NCBI GenBank assembly: GCA_009746045.1
Contig: RPFO01000154.1
Span: 4,228,637-4,292,636, forward strand
DNA: 64,000 nt
Origin: Mesostigma viride
Lineage: Eukaryota; Streptophyta; Mesostigmatophyceae; Mesostigmatales; Mesostigmataceae
Direction of reading: 5' to 3'
Below, piece after piece: positions 19,464 to 30,810 of the stretch. The notes under the pieces were generated by a model. The model made no database searches. It saw only the letters and a program-made list of their open reading frames with translations, and was not told the origin of the DNA. A program made the translations under genes and the position numbers. How positions within the stretch are numbered: position 1 is the stretch's first letter; each line of letters starts with the position of its first letter.

Positions 19464-19586
19464 CAGCAGTTAACGTTTTTATAAACGCAATGTGTAGGAT
19501 ATGGTTGCAATGCAGCAATGTGTGAATATGGTTGGAAACGGAGCTTTGTTAAAATTGGATAATGTTACAGCGCTCACACACTTGAG

Positions 19587-20123
19587 AGTTATTCTAGGGC
19601 TTCAGGCCTAGACTATCAGTACACGTGGCGTTGTCCCCGTCTCCCAAGTGGGATACGGACATGGACGGTGGTGTAGTACACTGGACATATCTCTACTAGG
19701 ATTTAGATCCGCACGTGCCATGTTGGGCACGTGGGTGCTAGATATTAGCACTGAGATATGTAGGGCACTCGCACGTGGGTATTCACGTGGTAGGGTTTAT
19801 GAGCTGTGATGCAGACCACAAGGTGGTTGCAGTGCTAGTCCTGTACGGAGGTCCTAGGAGAGGTCCAGGACCGTCCACGTAGTGCTGCTAGGCAGTCGTT
19901 GCCTGTGGGCATCGTATCAGTCCTAGCTGGAGTAGATCTAGCTGGACGGAGCCAGCACCTCATTGGTTAGCACTAGTGCAGGATAGCTAGGTTACCCTAA
20001 CCTACGTGCCCATGCAATCCAGCTTGGCAAGCTTGCATGGATTGATATTATGCCAGCCATTGCATAATCCAACACACGTTCGCTTTCATTGCACAAGTGC
20101 ATTAACTTGCATTAATAAAAACT
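19587..20123 (+). repeat. Probable 5' LTR of a further AGTT..AACT-type element (E5)
   Basis: Begins AGTTATTCTAGGG and ends ATAAAAACT, is preceded by TTGAG, and is followed 33 bp later by a long ORF. Internally it has the same texture as the E2 LTR (short palindromes such as GGCACGTGCC-like and CTAGGTTACCCTAACC). No second copy is in the window, so the assignment rests on termini and position only. Confidence 0.45.
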
Positions 20124-20156
20124 CTCACAGTTTTTATACTACTCTATCATTTTAAA

Positions 20157-21465
20157 ATGTCGAACGTTTCCGATCACGATGGCTCTTCGGAGTCGAGCCT
20201 GTCCCCGTCGTCCGAAGATTTGGACTACCGGGCGGCAGTGAGGGGCCGGCAGGGTAGGGGTGATCACGCTGGCAGCGATGCCGGCAGTGGTCGCTCGTCC
20301 TCGGACGAGGATCCGCGGTACCTGGATCAACTGGCGGCGAGACCGCCGACATACAATGTCTGGCGCCCCAATGCGCCACCGGCTGAAGGGCAGCCCACGG
20401 CACCCGAGTTGGTTACTGGGCCGGGGAGGGTGGTGCCGGTTCTGGGGGATATCCCGTCGGATGGCTACGACGAGGATGAAGACCTTGTGGATCTCGAGCT
20501 GCCTGAGGACAGGGCGCAGCGAGAGGAGCTGCTCCGCCGAGAGGCAGAACGCCTTCGGCAGGAGGCCCAGCTGCGCAAGGAGCTGGAGCAGCAGCGCGAG
20601 CTGGAGGCTCAGCGCGAGGCTCAGCTGCGGGCGGAGACTGAGATAGACAGGATAGCCCGGGAGCTCGCGGAGAGGCAGCGGGAGCGGGATCGAGTGGCGA
20701 GGGCAGGATTGCGCGCGGGACCGACAGGTGCGCGCGAGGCGCCCCCCTACGTGCTACGCAAGAAGAACGAGCTCTTCACCTTTGCTCACAGGCGCACAGC
20801 GCGCAACTTTCGGCGCATGGCAGGGGATGTGTTGCAGGAGACAGACTCCTCGGTCGAGATGCAGCCAGGAGCGCGGGGTGAGGAACTGGTTCTGATGGAC
20901 CCGGCCATGGTCGAGGCCGAGAGACTGGCCAAGATCGAATACACCTGGCATTGCCAGCGGAAGGCAAAGCGGGCGATTGTCCGGTCCATGGCAGAGAACA
21001 GCTTGGCTCGGGAGCGTGCAGCCAGGGAGGCGCAGCATCGGGAACTGCGCAGACTTCGGGCGAAGGCACACGACGCCACAGAGAAGACCCGGCGTCACCA
21101 GGCGCGGTTGAACGCAGCCATGAAGCGGTCGGAGGCGGCACTGGCAGCGATGGTGGGCCCGGCTAGGAGGGAGCAGGAGGCCAGGCTGGCGGAAGAGCAG
21201 GCGGAACGCACGTGCCCTAGACAGGCGCATGCGTAAGGAGGAGAGGGCACTCCGCCGGTATCAGGAGGCGGCCAGGACCTGGGCTCTGCAGGGCGAGTTT
21301 GGAGACGCCATCCGTTTTGAGCGTGGTCTGGCGCCCCATGAGCCGTTGCCCGAGGACGCGGTACTGGACTTCATGCGCACCCCACAGCCAGCAAGAGCCC
21401 AGCGAGGAGCGGCTTTGTTAAGGGGAGGTGGCACCCCAAAACCCTTAAAAATTGACCTATGCTAA
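20157..21465 (+). pseudogene. Charged coiled-coil ORF (gag-like or leader ORF), one frameshift
   Basis: 359 codons from ATG 20157 to 21236, then a shift near 21215-21230 into an overlapping frame running to 21465, so the original product was about 430 residues. N-terminus is Ser/Asp/Gly-rich and acidic; residues ~115-190 form a strongly predicted coiled coil of Glu/Arg/Gln/Leu repeats (RREAERLRQEAQLRKELEQQ); residues ~195-245 contain FTFAHRRTARNFRRMAG; a second Arg/Glu/Ala-rich helical stretch follows. I recognise no zinc knuckle, protease or RT. Position just after an LTR-like sequence suggests a gag or accessory protein of a truncated retrotransposon; a host gene fragment is possible but less likely. 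Confidence 0.5.
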
Positions 21466-21874
21466 TATCACTTGAAATTCATTTGCGCAATGCTAAGTTA
21501 TGATTGGGGGCACTAAATAACATCTCTAGTGAGTTGTCCATGCACTTGTTGGGGGTACTACCCCCATATATACACCAATAATGCGCTATAAATAGCAAAA
21601 GACGCTAATTAGGGCTGGGTATGCCCCAGGCTGCCAATGCACACATTTATTTGCAAAACTGCCTGCAGCGTTTTTAGTTCCCTGAGTTTGTAGCTTGCTG
21701 AGCTATTTACATCATGGAAAGGGCAAAACCTCGAACACTTATTAATTTCCCCGCAAAACGACCCTTTTTTTACCGGACATTGGGAATAACTTTTTATAAA
21801 CACGTCAAAAAAATACTTTTTTCTGCAGCGAAAATCCGTCTAACAGGGGGACAACTGTCTTCCAAGTCCCAGGT
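21466..21874. other. Spacer, no gene recognised
   Basis: AT-rich sequence between the coiled-coil ORF and TRG. I see no LTR, TIR or coding motif. Confidence 0.45.
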
Positions 21875-21879
21875 CATTC

Positions 21880-22661
21880 TGTCAGCCGTAGTGGGCCAAG
21901 GCAGTCCCGGCACTAGTTTTTCTGGCTGTCAGTTAGCCGAATTAGTGGGATGACAATAATGGATTTTTATCCAGGCTATTTAATTCGTGCTACGAATTTT
22001 TAGTGCTGCGTTTCTGATGCCCAAGATACTGTGAGGGCTTAGTATCTGAGAGCCCGACGGAATATCTTTATTCCGATATGTTCGACGGAATCTTTTTCGT
22101 CTGCTTGTCTGTCTATGCGACTTTTGGACTTGTGCGTTTTTCCTTACCTTGAATTATGTTTTGTGCCGTTTGTGTCTCAGACTACTAGCCGTTGTGATGC
22201 CAAAAGGAATCCGCGCTTCGCGCAGTACTTTGGACTGTACCGTTCAGAGAAAAGTGTACCTCTGTGTAGGCGTGTTGCGCCACACCTATGTTTGATGCTG
22301 CCTTGGAGGCGCTGTGACTTTGCTCCAGCATGTCATACATTGCATTCTACTAGTCCTGATTTTGGTACGCCGCGCCACCTACAAGTGTGAGCGTCGGCAC
22401 TTGTGGTACACCGCACTTGTGTTGTATGAGCCGTAGAATTTTATATCGACGGTCAAAAGTGCTCAGCCGCCACACATACCCCTAGGACAAAAGTGATGCA
22501 CTTGTGCACGATGCTTTAGTTCTCACGTAATTTATACCACTGGACCCCAGCCATGGAGTCCGGGGTTTGTGGGGCTCGGAACAATTGAAAGTAATGTGTT
22601 TTAATACGACATTCTTTTATAATTGGAAAGATCGTTCCTCCAATACCTTAATTGTTCAACA
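21880..22661 (+). repeat. TRG 5' LTR
   Basis: 782 bp, TG..CA termini. Differs from the 3' LTR by about three bases by eye (for example T/C near 22101, 22271 and 22533). Confidence 0.95.
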
Positions 22662-22673
22662 TGGTATCGAGTT
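22662..22673 (+). other. TRG primer-binding site, initiator-tRNA-Met type
   Basis: The bases directly after the 5' LTR read TGGTATCGAGTT, matching the start of the common copia primer site (TGGTATC...). Minus-strand DNA synthesis would begin here. Confidence 0.8.
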
Positions 22674-24063
22674 AATGGCTTACTTTTGAGTAAGAAATCT
22701 GGGTTTTTTCCTAGGTTCTTCACTCTTTGGTCAAGGAAGCTTGTGTGGGGACGCCCAAATATTTTTTGCAAGCTTGGACTGCGCCATTTCTTCGCCTTTC
22801 TGAATAGTGCCACTTTCTCTGGGAGAGTGGTGTGATTTCTTCTTGAGGGAACTGCAGTGTTCTGCTGAAAGTGTAAGACCCTTGGCATAAGGGCCACTTG
22901 AGTATTGGGAAGGTTGTCTTTATTCTTGAAGAATCTTTCCTGTGGATGCGTTTTCCTTTGGAGAAAACGTTTTCTGTTCTTCCTGGGCAGTAAAAATCTG
23001 GTTTTTCTGCAACATTTTTCAGTGGGGAGAAACTTGTCTATGCAAAGGGATTTGACCACTGCTTTGTGGTGTCCCAGAGCTGCTGGAAATCCTATTGTTA
23101 TTCCGAATTCTGATTACAACACCGGCCATCAGGGGGTATCTCCTTCTCCAAACAGAGCATTTGTGGAAGTACAATATAGGGGTATCTGCTGTGTGGTATC
23201 TGGGAGATTGTCTGCACCCCTGGAACCCTGCGCCGTTTGGCGGAGTTTTTGGATCAGCTCATCCCTGAGGAGTCCACAATTGTTCCTGAGAATCCTACAG
23301 TTCGTCCTACCGGCGAGGAGTGACAATGGCAGCCAACGCAGCAGTAGCAGCAGCTACCAGCATCGGGGCCTTCATTAGTGCTGCTGATAAGTTACCAAAG
23401 TTTGATGGTGTGGATCCTCGTAAGTGGGAGGCAACGAATGTCCGCTTTACTCGTTTGCTGAAAGCCTTTAACCTGTATGGGGTAATCACGGGTGAGATTG
23501 AGGACGATGGCAAGGACGCGGCAGTCCAGGCCGCGATGGGCATCTTTTTAGATGGCCTGGCTCTTATGCTGGTCAAGAATGTGACCAGTGCAAAACAGGC
23601 ATGGGAGCTTCTGACGAAGAGGTTTGGTCACCACCGTACGACTGAGACCTATCAGGATGAACTGCGTCGCAAGCTTCGTTCCAAGGAGCCTGCACCAGTG
23701 GACAAGCCCCTCAATGAGTTTCTGGCAGCGAGGGAGCTGACGCGCGAGGAGTACGTCCAGGAGCTGGAGGGGCGTTTTGACGACCAGGACATGGTCCTCT
23801 CTACTCATGATCTCATGCCCGCCGCGATTCGGGTGATGATGGCAGCGCAGGATGTGCGCATCACCACACTCACGTGGGATGAGTACAAGGCACGTGTGCT
23901 GAGGATTGAGGACAGCATCAAGGCCCAGGCGGCCATCATGCGCAACACAGGCGGGGGGAAGCAGGGAGACACCAGGGACACCAGTTCTCTGGCTGGAGTC
24001 TTTGCTACCATGGCGATGGATGACGGGAAGAAGGGTAACTGTTTTCACTGCGGCAAACCTGGC

Positions 24064-24546
24064 AGTTAGTCTCCATGCTTTGCTGTAGACTAAGTCTCAA
24101 AGGCATTGTGAATACAACGTATGAATAAGCCTTGTAAACCTACGTGGGTATGTGAATATAAATACCACGTGGGCTATGCAGATAGGAATGCTAGTCGAGT
24201 CGCATACGTTTCCCTAGATAGGTACTTTGGGTACTGGGGTACGTGACAGATGTCAGTACCCAGTATACGTAGTGTCCTGTCATTGGACGGTACTAGAGTA
24301 TCCTAGATAGGGACCGTACTGCAGCGTGCATTGATCTGTGATCACACGATGCAGTGACTAGACTGCGACCTGTCATCGTGCGGCCTCGGGCCGACGGTCT
24401 GCACCCAACGGTCACTGGCGGCGCAGCCAGTGAGAGGAACGTTGATAAAGGGTAAACCTATTTTCTAATGAACCAAGCAATTCATTGCTCTCAGCACACC
24501 GTGTTCTCAAGCATTGTACATAGTCGGTCATTCCCATTTACTAACT
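24064..24546 (+). repeat. E2 5' LTR
   Basis: 483 bp. Contains GTGAATATAAATACCACGTGGG at about 24151-24172, a possible TATA-box core next to a CACGTG palindrome. The bases after it (TGAATTTTATAAACGC) do not look like a usual tRNA primer site. Confidence 0.95.
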
Positions 24547-24558
24547 TGAATTTTATAA

Positions 24559-25098
24559 ACGCTCTTCAGCAACATCAAACTCAACAATGGTTCTGACAAA
24601 CCGGCACTGGAAAAAGAAAAGAAAAGAAAAGAAAAGAAACTATATCTTGGGGACGACGATGATGATCAGCGTCGTCCGCCAGACAACAGGGCACCGGCTG
24701 ATGTCGGTGCGCCTGCATGCAATAACAACAAAACAAAAAGAAGACAAGGAAAAAGAAAAAGAAAACAAAAGAACAACCATGACAATACCAGCCAGGTGGA
24801 GGGTCCGGCTGCCGCGAGGCAGTCCGAACAACCCCCCTCCCCTGTGCGCCAGCCGGTGGCGGAGCCGGTTCCCCTACGGGGCACCGACCAACCCTCTTCC
24901 CCGGCGGCTGCGACAGCAGCACCCACTGCTGGAGCAGCCATGGCGGCGGCAATGCGGCAGGAAAACAACCCCCCAGGAGGCACCGGCCCCGCGCCGGCCC
25001 CTGGGGCTTCCAGCGTAAGCAAGTCCGTTGCTTTCTTTCCTCATGCATGCTCTGATATAATGCTCAAGAGCGGTGGCTATCTTTTCAACATATCATAA
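24559..25098 (+). pseudogene. E2 gag-like leader frame without ATG
   Basis: An open frame of 179 codons with no in-frame ATG near its start. It is Lys/Glu/Arg-rich with an Asp run, then Asn/Lys-rich, then Pro/Ala/Gln-rich from about 24796. The composition resembles disordered gag N-termini. No capsid domain comparable with E3, E4 or E1 gag follows before the knuckle at 26000, so the gag capsid seems deleted or beyond recognition, which would make E2 dependent on other elements for particles. Confidence 0.45.
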
Positions 25099-25589
25099 CC
25101 AAACAGAAAGCTATCGCTGCAGCATGAGGAGCATAGAAACGCTCCAGCTGTTATGTGATAAAAGCACTCCTGGCCTATCCCCATCGCCGGCGGTGGGCGG
25201 CCTGGGCTGGACGGCATATGCAAACGAGACAAGTATCACCGTCCACCCCAACGTGAGTTATCTGAATGAATGTCATGTCTTTTGAACGCAGATCTCCCCA
25301 TTTTATTTGGGATGAGTGTAAGGGTATTGTTGCTTTCTTGGCAGCACAGCCTCTACCCTCTAGGGAGACTGTTGATCCTCTCTATGTCAGGGCTGAGGGC
25401 CCTTAATCAAACCCACTGCTGTCAACTCCCTAGACATGGAGCTTGCCCAGCCGCCGCACATAATCAATAACGCATGCAATAGTGGCAGAAGCCATTACCA
25501 AACGCATGTACTTGCGGGTAAAGACCTGGCTGGTGCTAACGCTCAAGCAGCACCGGGAGGCAATAACAAGAAACACTAACAGAAAACAA

Positions 25590-25870
25590 ACAAACAAACA
25601 AAACTGTTACCAAACCATGGTTGGTGTTGAGGCAGCACAGACAGATGCTGTCCTCTCACTACAAACAAACAAACGAAACGGTTACCAAGCCATGGTTGGT
25701 GTTGAGGCGGCACGGCTACTGTCCTCTCACTACAAACAAACAAACGAAACGGTTAACAAACCATGGTTGGTGTTGAGGCAGCACAGCTACTGTCCTCTCA
25801 TTACAAGCAAACAAACGAAAATGTTACCGAACCCTGGTGGGTTTTGAGGCAGCAAAGATACTGTCCTCTC
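25590..25870 (+). repeat. Four ~65-75-bp tandem repeats derived from pol coding sequence
   Basis: Each unit has AACAAACAAAC.AAA, then CCATGGTTGGTGTTGAGG and CTGTCCTCTC. The last part (GTTGAGGCAGCA..CTACTGTCCTC) closely matches the sequence at 26236-26265 inside pol, where it encodes an FEAATLLSS segment, so the array looks like a local amplification involving that segment. Confidence 0.8.
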
Positions 25871-25880
25871 CATCAATACA

Positions 25881-28800
25881 ATGAACAAACAAGAAAAGCT
25901 GCGATTAATTAACAATAACAACAACAACAACCGGCCCCAACAGGGCAACAACAACAACAACAACAACAACAATAGGCAACCTGGCAACCCTGGAAGGGTC
26001 AGGTGCCTGAGGTGCTTCCAGACGGGGCACAGCCGCAACCAGTGCAACCACAACCCTACACTGGTCAACAATGTGGATCTCTGCTCAGGCTGCCACTACA
26101 CGAGGCACAACCTGGCCAGCTCCAGGCAGCCGTTGCAACAGGCCTCGCTACCCAAACAATGTGAGTTCTCTCACCTTGCTTACTCTGAGGATGATGATCT
26201 CATTACCATTGGGGATGGCAGCCAGGGCATAATTGATTTTGAGGCAGCAACCTTACTGTCCTCCCAACACCCTGTCCTGGAACCTTACATAAAAGCACTA
26301 ACCCCTACTGTTGACAACTCCATAGATATCAAGGAGCTTGCTCATCAGCTGCACCTAGCCATGGGTCATGAAACAGTGGCTGAGGAACTGGCCAGACGGC
26401 TGGGGGGTAGTAGCATGGGAAAACAACTCAGGAATGCAGTAAAACTGGCTAGACAACACTGTCAAGAATGTCAGTTCAATAGCCCCAAACCTCAAAAATG
26501 GCATACTGCAACTCCTTCCACCACTAGGGGCATGATAGTGGGGGATGTGATGCACATCAACAAAGATGTCCAACCCTACCTGATCCTAAAAGATTCATGG
26601 TCCAGGTTCACAGTAATGGAACCCCTACCTGGCATGTCTGCAGGGCAGCTACGTGTTGCACTCATGATTGCTTTACCCAGATTCTACCCAGTTGACAGAA
26701 TTTTGCTTGATCAACAATTTTCTTGTCTGACTGACCTGGAAGGGTGTGAAGCAATAGAGATTGCTGGGCTGGAAGATCATGAGGGTCAGGGGGTCATTGA
26801 AAGAACCATCAGATCTGTCAAAACCCTACTAGCCAAAAATCCTTCCAAGGATGCTACTTCAGGGGTCTATTGTGACAGGGCACTCTGGTGTCATGAAATG
26901 TGCACAACCCTAAACATGAGACCTGTCTTGCATGCCAAGTGGGGTGAAGTAATCCCAGCAGGCCTGCAGGCAGGTGTATATCCCCCAGAGGTGATAGCAC
27001 TGTACAACACTGCACGTGCACAAACCTCAGCAAAACTGGCAGAAAAAGATAAAACCCATCCCAGGCCAGTATTCCAAAAAGGTGATCAAGTTCTCTATTA
27101 CAAGGAAAACAGCTTTGGTAAGGTTGGAACTTGGCTAGGTCCAGTTACCATCCGTGGATTTACCAAAAACAGCAAGACCGTGGAGGTCAAGCACAATATC
27201 AATGGGAAGCGTCACAGGGTGAGCTGTCATAGAATTAAGAAGTATTATTCTCCCATGGCAGACGTGCCTGGGGAAGAGTCTTTAAGCATGGACTCACTAC
27301 TTCTATCTGGCAACTCCAGCATGCCCAGCAGTAGCCCTGAGCCACCAATTACTGCTGTTGACAGCACCACAGCACCCTCTGTGAACCCTTCCACCCTCAG
27401 TGAAGCCAGGCCCACTTCACAACCTGGGGATTGCTTAACCAGGCACGAGGTAGCTGGGTTGGAAGCATTAGCTCAGCCCCAAGGCACCAAATTGTCTGCC
27501 AACCCTCCCGCTCTGAGGTCAAGATTGGCAGTCGCCTTGCAAGCATTACACAGGTCACATAAGCAACAAGCTGCTGTGGCCGAAGGGTTGGCAAAAGTCT
27601 CAGCTGTGTGCACTAGTCAGGACCCCTGGACCCTGGCAATAGACACTCAGGCACAGGTCAGTGTGATCAGTGCACAAGCCATCCCTGGTCTTGAGATTGC
27701 ACCTTCATTTTGGGCACGGGTGCAGGATTTCTCAGGCCAAAGCTCACTGGATGTAGTGGGACAAGTGATGCTCCCTATACTTGGTATTCAGACACCCTTC
27801 CAGGTGGTGGAGGGGTACTCTGGTAACACCTTGTTGGGGGAACCTTTTGTATCCTATCCTGGGGTGCTTATCTCAGCTAATGAGCTCAGTGTCACAGGGG
27901 TGGGTGCAGTTCCTCTGGACCACTTTAAAATCCCTCTCTCCAGTATTGTCCCTGGTATGGATGCTGTCATCAAGGCAGTCAACACTCAGTATGCACCAGG
28001 GGAGATCCCTGATTTGGACAAGTTAGTGCACAGCCAGTTCCTCCATCCCTCAGCCTTTGGGCTGGGTAAGTGGGACATAGCCATGCACTCACCCCACCAA
28101 ATCTCCCACGTCATACAAGAATGCAAAACACAAAAAGGGTTTACCAAGTGGCTGATGGCCATTGTCCACCAAGCCAGGCAGGAATGGGTCCTGCCCAACC
28201 CCAAAAACCCTCAATACAAACCTCCTGTCACCCCTTCATGGGACGTGCCAGAGGGAGCCAAAAAGCTCAGATTAAAATTTGTTCTCAAACAAAAACCACA
28301 AAAAGTGGGCTCCCCAATCTTCCATGCCAGACCATGTGTCACAGAATTAAAGGGGACATCCACACTGCCAAAAGGGGAAACCTACACACCTGGGCTGCAA
28401 CAAACCTCACTCAGGATCATGCTCTCCCTATTCCTCCACAACCTCAATGCAGGCCAAGACTATGTCTGCAAAGCCACTGATATTAAAAGGGCCTTCCTCA
28501 GGGGGGACCCAGAAAAGGCTGAATCTGTGTGGAAAGGGAAGGTGTACGTGGTAGACACCCCAGCTGTGTGGAAACCTTACATTGATGAGCCCCACCTTAT
28601 CATCAACATTGGGGTGGAAGGGCTTGTCAGTGCCCCCAAAATTTTCAGAGACTCAGCAGAGGAAGTATTCAAAAAGCTCAAGGCCACGTATGATGACCTG
28701 GACCCATGCTTTTTTGTTGTACCCACCCCCTCTGGACTGCTGCTCTTTGTGTGGCATGGAGATGACCAACTCATTTGTGGGCCTAGAGCTGAGGTGGAAA

Positions 28801-29054
28801 CATTTATTCAGCAGGTCCAGGAATCATATGAGATTGGCAAACAGGTGGAATTGAGCACAACCCCCATCCAGTTCTGTGGCATCATGTTGCAGCTGCATAG
28901 GCAGCCAGATCAGTGGGTCTGCTCTCTCTCTCCTCCTGCAGAATATATCCAAGATTGTCTAGATCTGCTGCAGACAACTACCTCCCCTTACACATGTGTG
29001 CCACTGTTCAGGGCAAACTGGGGTGGTGGTCAGCCATCTGTGGGGCTCCCTTAG
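25881..29054 (+). CDS. E2 pol: zinc knuckle, integrase, retropepsin-like, reverse transcriptase
   Basis: 1057 codons. Asn/Gln-rich start, CCHC knuckle C42-C45-H50-C55, an HHCC zinc module (HLAMGHE near 157, CQEC near 193), integrase Asp near 220 (VGDVMHI), Asp near 276 (LLDQQF) and Glu near 306 (GVIERTIRSVK), and an integrase C-terminus (KGDQVLYYKENSFGKVGTW). The retropepsin-like block comes next: LAIDTQAQVSVIS near 587 and NTLLGEPFVSYPG. RT follows with KLRLKFVLKQK, motif A ATDIKRAFLRGD near 866 and motif C FVWHGDDQLI near 960. The true frame leaves this ORF near 28985; the last ~20 codons are out of frame. Protease downstream of integrase and HGDD are shared with E1, E3 and E4. Confidence 0.92.
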   Translation: MNKQEKLRLINNNNNNNRPQQGNNNNNNNNNRQPGNPGRVRCLRCFQTGHSRNQCNHNPTLVNNVDLCSGCHYTRHNLASSRQPLQQASLPKQCEFSHLAYSEDDDLITIGDGSQGIIDFEAATLLSSQHPVLEPYIKALTPTVDNSIDIKELAHQLHLAMGHETVAEELARRLGGSSMGKQLRNAVKLARQHCQECQFNSPKPQKWHTATPSTTRGMIVGDVMHINKDVQPYLILKDSWSRFTVMEPLPGMSAGQLRVALMIALPRFYPVDRILLDQQFSCLTDLEGCEAIEIAGLEDHEGQGVIERTIRSVKTLLAKNPSKDATSGVYCDRALWCHEMCTTLNMRPVLHAKWGEVIPAGLQAGVYPPEVIALYNTARAQTSAKLAEKDKTHPRPVFQKGDQVLYYKENSFGKVGTWLGPVTIRGFTKNSKTVEVKHNINGKRHRVSCHRIKKYYSPMADVPGEESLSMDSLLLSGNSSMPSSSPEPPITAVDSTTAPSVNPSTLSEARPTSQPGDCLTRHEVAGLEALAQPQGTKLSANPPALRSRLAVALQALHRSHKQQAAVAEGLAKVSAVCTSQDPWTLAIDTQAQVSVISAQAIPGLEIAPSFWARVQDFSGQSSLDVVGQVMLPILGIQTPFQVVEGYSGNTLLGEPFVSYPGVLISANELSVTGVGAVPLDHFKIPLSSIVPGMDAVIKAVNTQYAPGEIPDLDKLVHSQFLHPSAFGLGKWDIAMHSPHQISHVIQECKTQKGFTKWLMAIVHQARQEWVLPNPKNPQYKPPVTPSWDVPEGAKKLRLKFVLKQKPQKVGSPIFHARPCVTELKGTSTLPKGETYTPGLQQTSLRIMLSLFLHNLNAGQDYVCKATDIKRAFLRGDPEKAESVWKGKVYVVDTPAVWKPYIDEPHLIINIGVEGLVSAPKIFRDSAEEVFKKLKATYDDLDPCFFVVPTPSGLLLFVWHGDDQLICGPRAEVETFIQQVQESYEIGKQVELSTTPIQFCGIMLQLHRQPDQWVCSLSPPAEYIQDCLDLLQTTTSPYTCVPLFRANWGGGQPSVGLP

Positions 29055-29685
29055 CTGTCATCAGCAGGGTCACCCATGATGTTCTAGTCAAGATAAAATG
29101 CAGTCACATCAGGAAGTTGGTCAATGACTGCCCCCCCTCATCCTCCATGGCCTGAATCTGATGGAAGACATCCACATCCAATGTGTCATGGACAGCTCCA
29201 TGGAGAGCAGAACAATCAATCAGATGGGGGCACGGGAATCAGGGCTGTTTTTTCTCACCAACAGGTCAGATTACATGTCCCTCACTTCCTGGTACAGCAG
29301 GCTACACCGCAGAAAACCTGGCAGCAGCAACTCAGCTGAATGTCGTGCTGTGGTGTCTGCTGCATTGCATGCTCGTTCCCTGCAGCACATGCTCACCTGG
29401 CTACAAACCCAGGCAGGCAGCACATGCAATGTCATCTCACATCTCTACACTGACAGCTTCTCTGTGATCAGTTTTCTAACCAAGAAATCTGTTTCTGCTG
29501 CTGTCCACACTGACTTGGATTGGGTGATCCTCAAACAGGAGTCCACCTATTTTTCCAGCTGGACTCATGTGGATGATGAGGACAACCCAGCAGACGCACT
29601 AACGAAGCTGCGGGATGCTGCTGGCCAACAGTACCAGCTCCTCTTTCAGAACATGAACCCCTATGATATCAGAGTCAGTGTTTGA
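28985..29685 (+). pseudogene. E2 RT thumb and RNase H, two frameshifts from pol
   Basis: From about 28985 the sense continues in a different frame (VQGKLGWWSAICGAPLAVIS), and shifts again in the C7 run near 29131 into the frame that ends at 29685. RNase H motifs: CVMDSSMESR, SWYSRLHRRKPGSSNSAECR, HLYTDSFSVISFL, then NPADALTK near the end. The second shift sits exactly in a homopolymer, where sequencing or replication slippage is likely. Confidence 0.85.
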
Positions 29686-30059
29686 ATAAGTGACTGGCCA
29701 TAGCTCAGTACACAACCACCACACCCCCTTACCACAGCGATAGCTGCTGGGCGCCATAAAATTCAACACATTTGCTGTGGGGTGTGAGTGCTGGCTAGGT
29801 CAGATTTGTATCCATTTGCAGCTTGAGGACACAAGCTTTGTATACACTTACTTAATGTGTGCTCCAATAACTGGCCAAACCAGCCAGCTGTGTACACCTT
29901 ATTTAATGTGCAATATAACACCTGGCCAGAACAGCCAGCTGTAACCAACCTGGCTCAACCAGCCATGTCTCTTTTGTACCCCTAATCAACTTAAAAACAA
30001 TAACAATAATGTTGGGGGTGCAGACCTGCATTAAGAAATAAATAATAAAACAATACTGG
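29686..30059 (+). other. E2 3' untranslated region
   Basis: Contains two imperfect direct repeats with CTTATTTAATGTG and CTGGCCA.A.CAGCCAGCTGT (about 29845-29940) and an AT-rich stretch before the 3' LTR. No strong polypurine tract; the nearest purine-rich run is TTAAGAAATAAATAATAAAA. Confidence 0.5.
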
Positions 30060-30542
30060 AGTTAGTCTCCATGCTTTGCTGTAGACTAAGTCTCAAAGGC
30101 ATTGTGAATACAACGTATGAATAAGCCTTGTAAACCTACGTTGGTATGTGAATATAAATACCACGTGGGCTATGCAGATAGGAATGCTAGTCGAGTCGCA
30201 TACGTTTCCCTAGATAGGTACTTTGGGTACTGGGGTACGTGACAGATGTCAGTACCCAGTATACGTAGTGTCCTGTCATTGGACGGTACTAGAGTATCCT
30301 AGATAGGGACCGTACTGCAGCGTGCATTGATCTGTGATCACACGATGCAGTGACTAGACTGCGACCTGTCATCGTGCGGCCTCGGGCCAACGGTCTGCAC
30401 CCAACGGTCACTGGCGGCGCAGCCAGTGAGAGGAACGTTGATAAAGGGTAAACCTATTTTCTAATGAACCAAGCAATTCATTGCTCTCAGCACACCGTGT
30501 TCTCAAGCATTGTACATAGTCGGTCATTCCCATTTACTAACT
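30060..30542 (+). repeat. E2 3' LTR
   Basis: 483 bp, same termini as the 5' LTR, followed by the duplicated CTGGC. Confidence 0.95.
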
Positions 30543-30810
30543 CTGGCCACAAGGTCGCAAACTGTTTCAAGAAGCACCCTCATCTTCGCAAGGGGGGAAA
30601 GGACGGAGAGGCCAAGGCGCAGGCCAACTTGACGTCCACCCCTGATCAGCAGGAGGCACTGGAGGTGCCCCCTGGTTTTGTTTTCCACACTGGGGTGGAG
30701 GCACCCGCTGACCAACTGTAGTATTTGTTCAGTGGTGCGTTGCTCCAGGGGCGCCCTGGCCACCATACCTTTTTCGAGTCATTGTTTCCAGCTTGTCCCA
30801 CTAAGGGGGG

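Larger units (their letters stand above)
24064..30542 (+). mobile_element. E2: complete copia-like LTR retrotransposon nested in TRG gag
   Basis: 483-bp LTRs at 24064-24546 and 30060-30542 with two differences visible by eye; flanked by CTGGC at 24059-24063 and 30543-30547. Contents: a reduced gag-like leader frame, tandem repeats, a long knuckle-integrase-protease-RT frame, and RNase H after two frameshifts. LTR termini are AGTTAG..CTAACT. Confidence 0.96.
23326..30720 (+). pseudogene. TRG gag with zinc knuckle, interrupted by E2 at 24064-30547
   Basis: Starts at ATG 23326; upstream 22674-23325 is leader. The first part has the copia-gag (UBN2-like) pattern: LPKFDGVDPRKWEATNVRF near residue 25, then a capsid-like helical region with AWELLTKRFGHHRTTETYQD and LTWDEYKARVLRIEDSIK. 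It reaches CFHCGKPG of a CCHC knuckle at 24063, where E2 is inserted. The knuckle resumes at 30543 with the duplicated CTGGC, then GHKVANC in the right frame and a Lys-rich tail to stop at 30720. Removing E2 and one duplicate copy leaves an uninterrupted frame of roughly 300 codons, so the gene was probably intact before E2 landed. Confidence 0.92.

Noticed and set aside
19129-19518. Cys/Pro/Ala-rich frames of 110-130 codons
   Set aside because: Produced by the GGGCAGC heptamer array.
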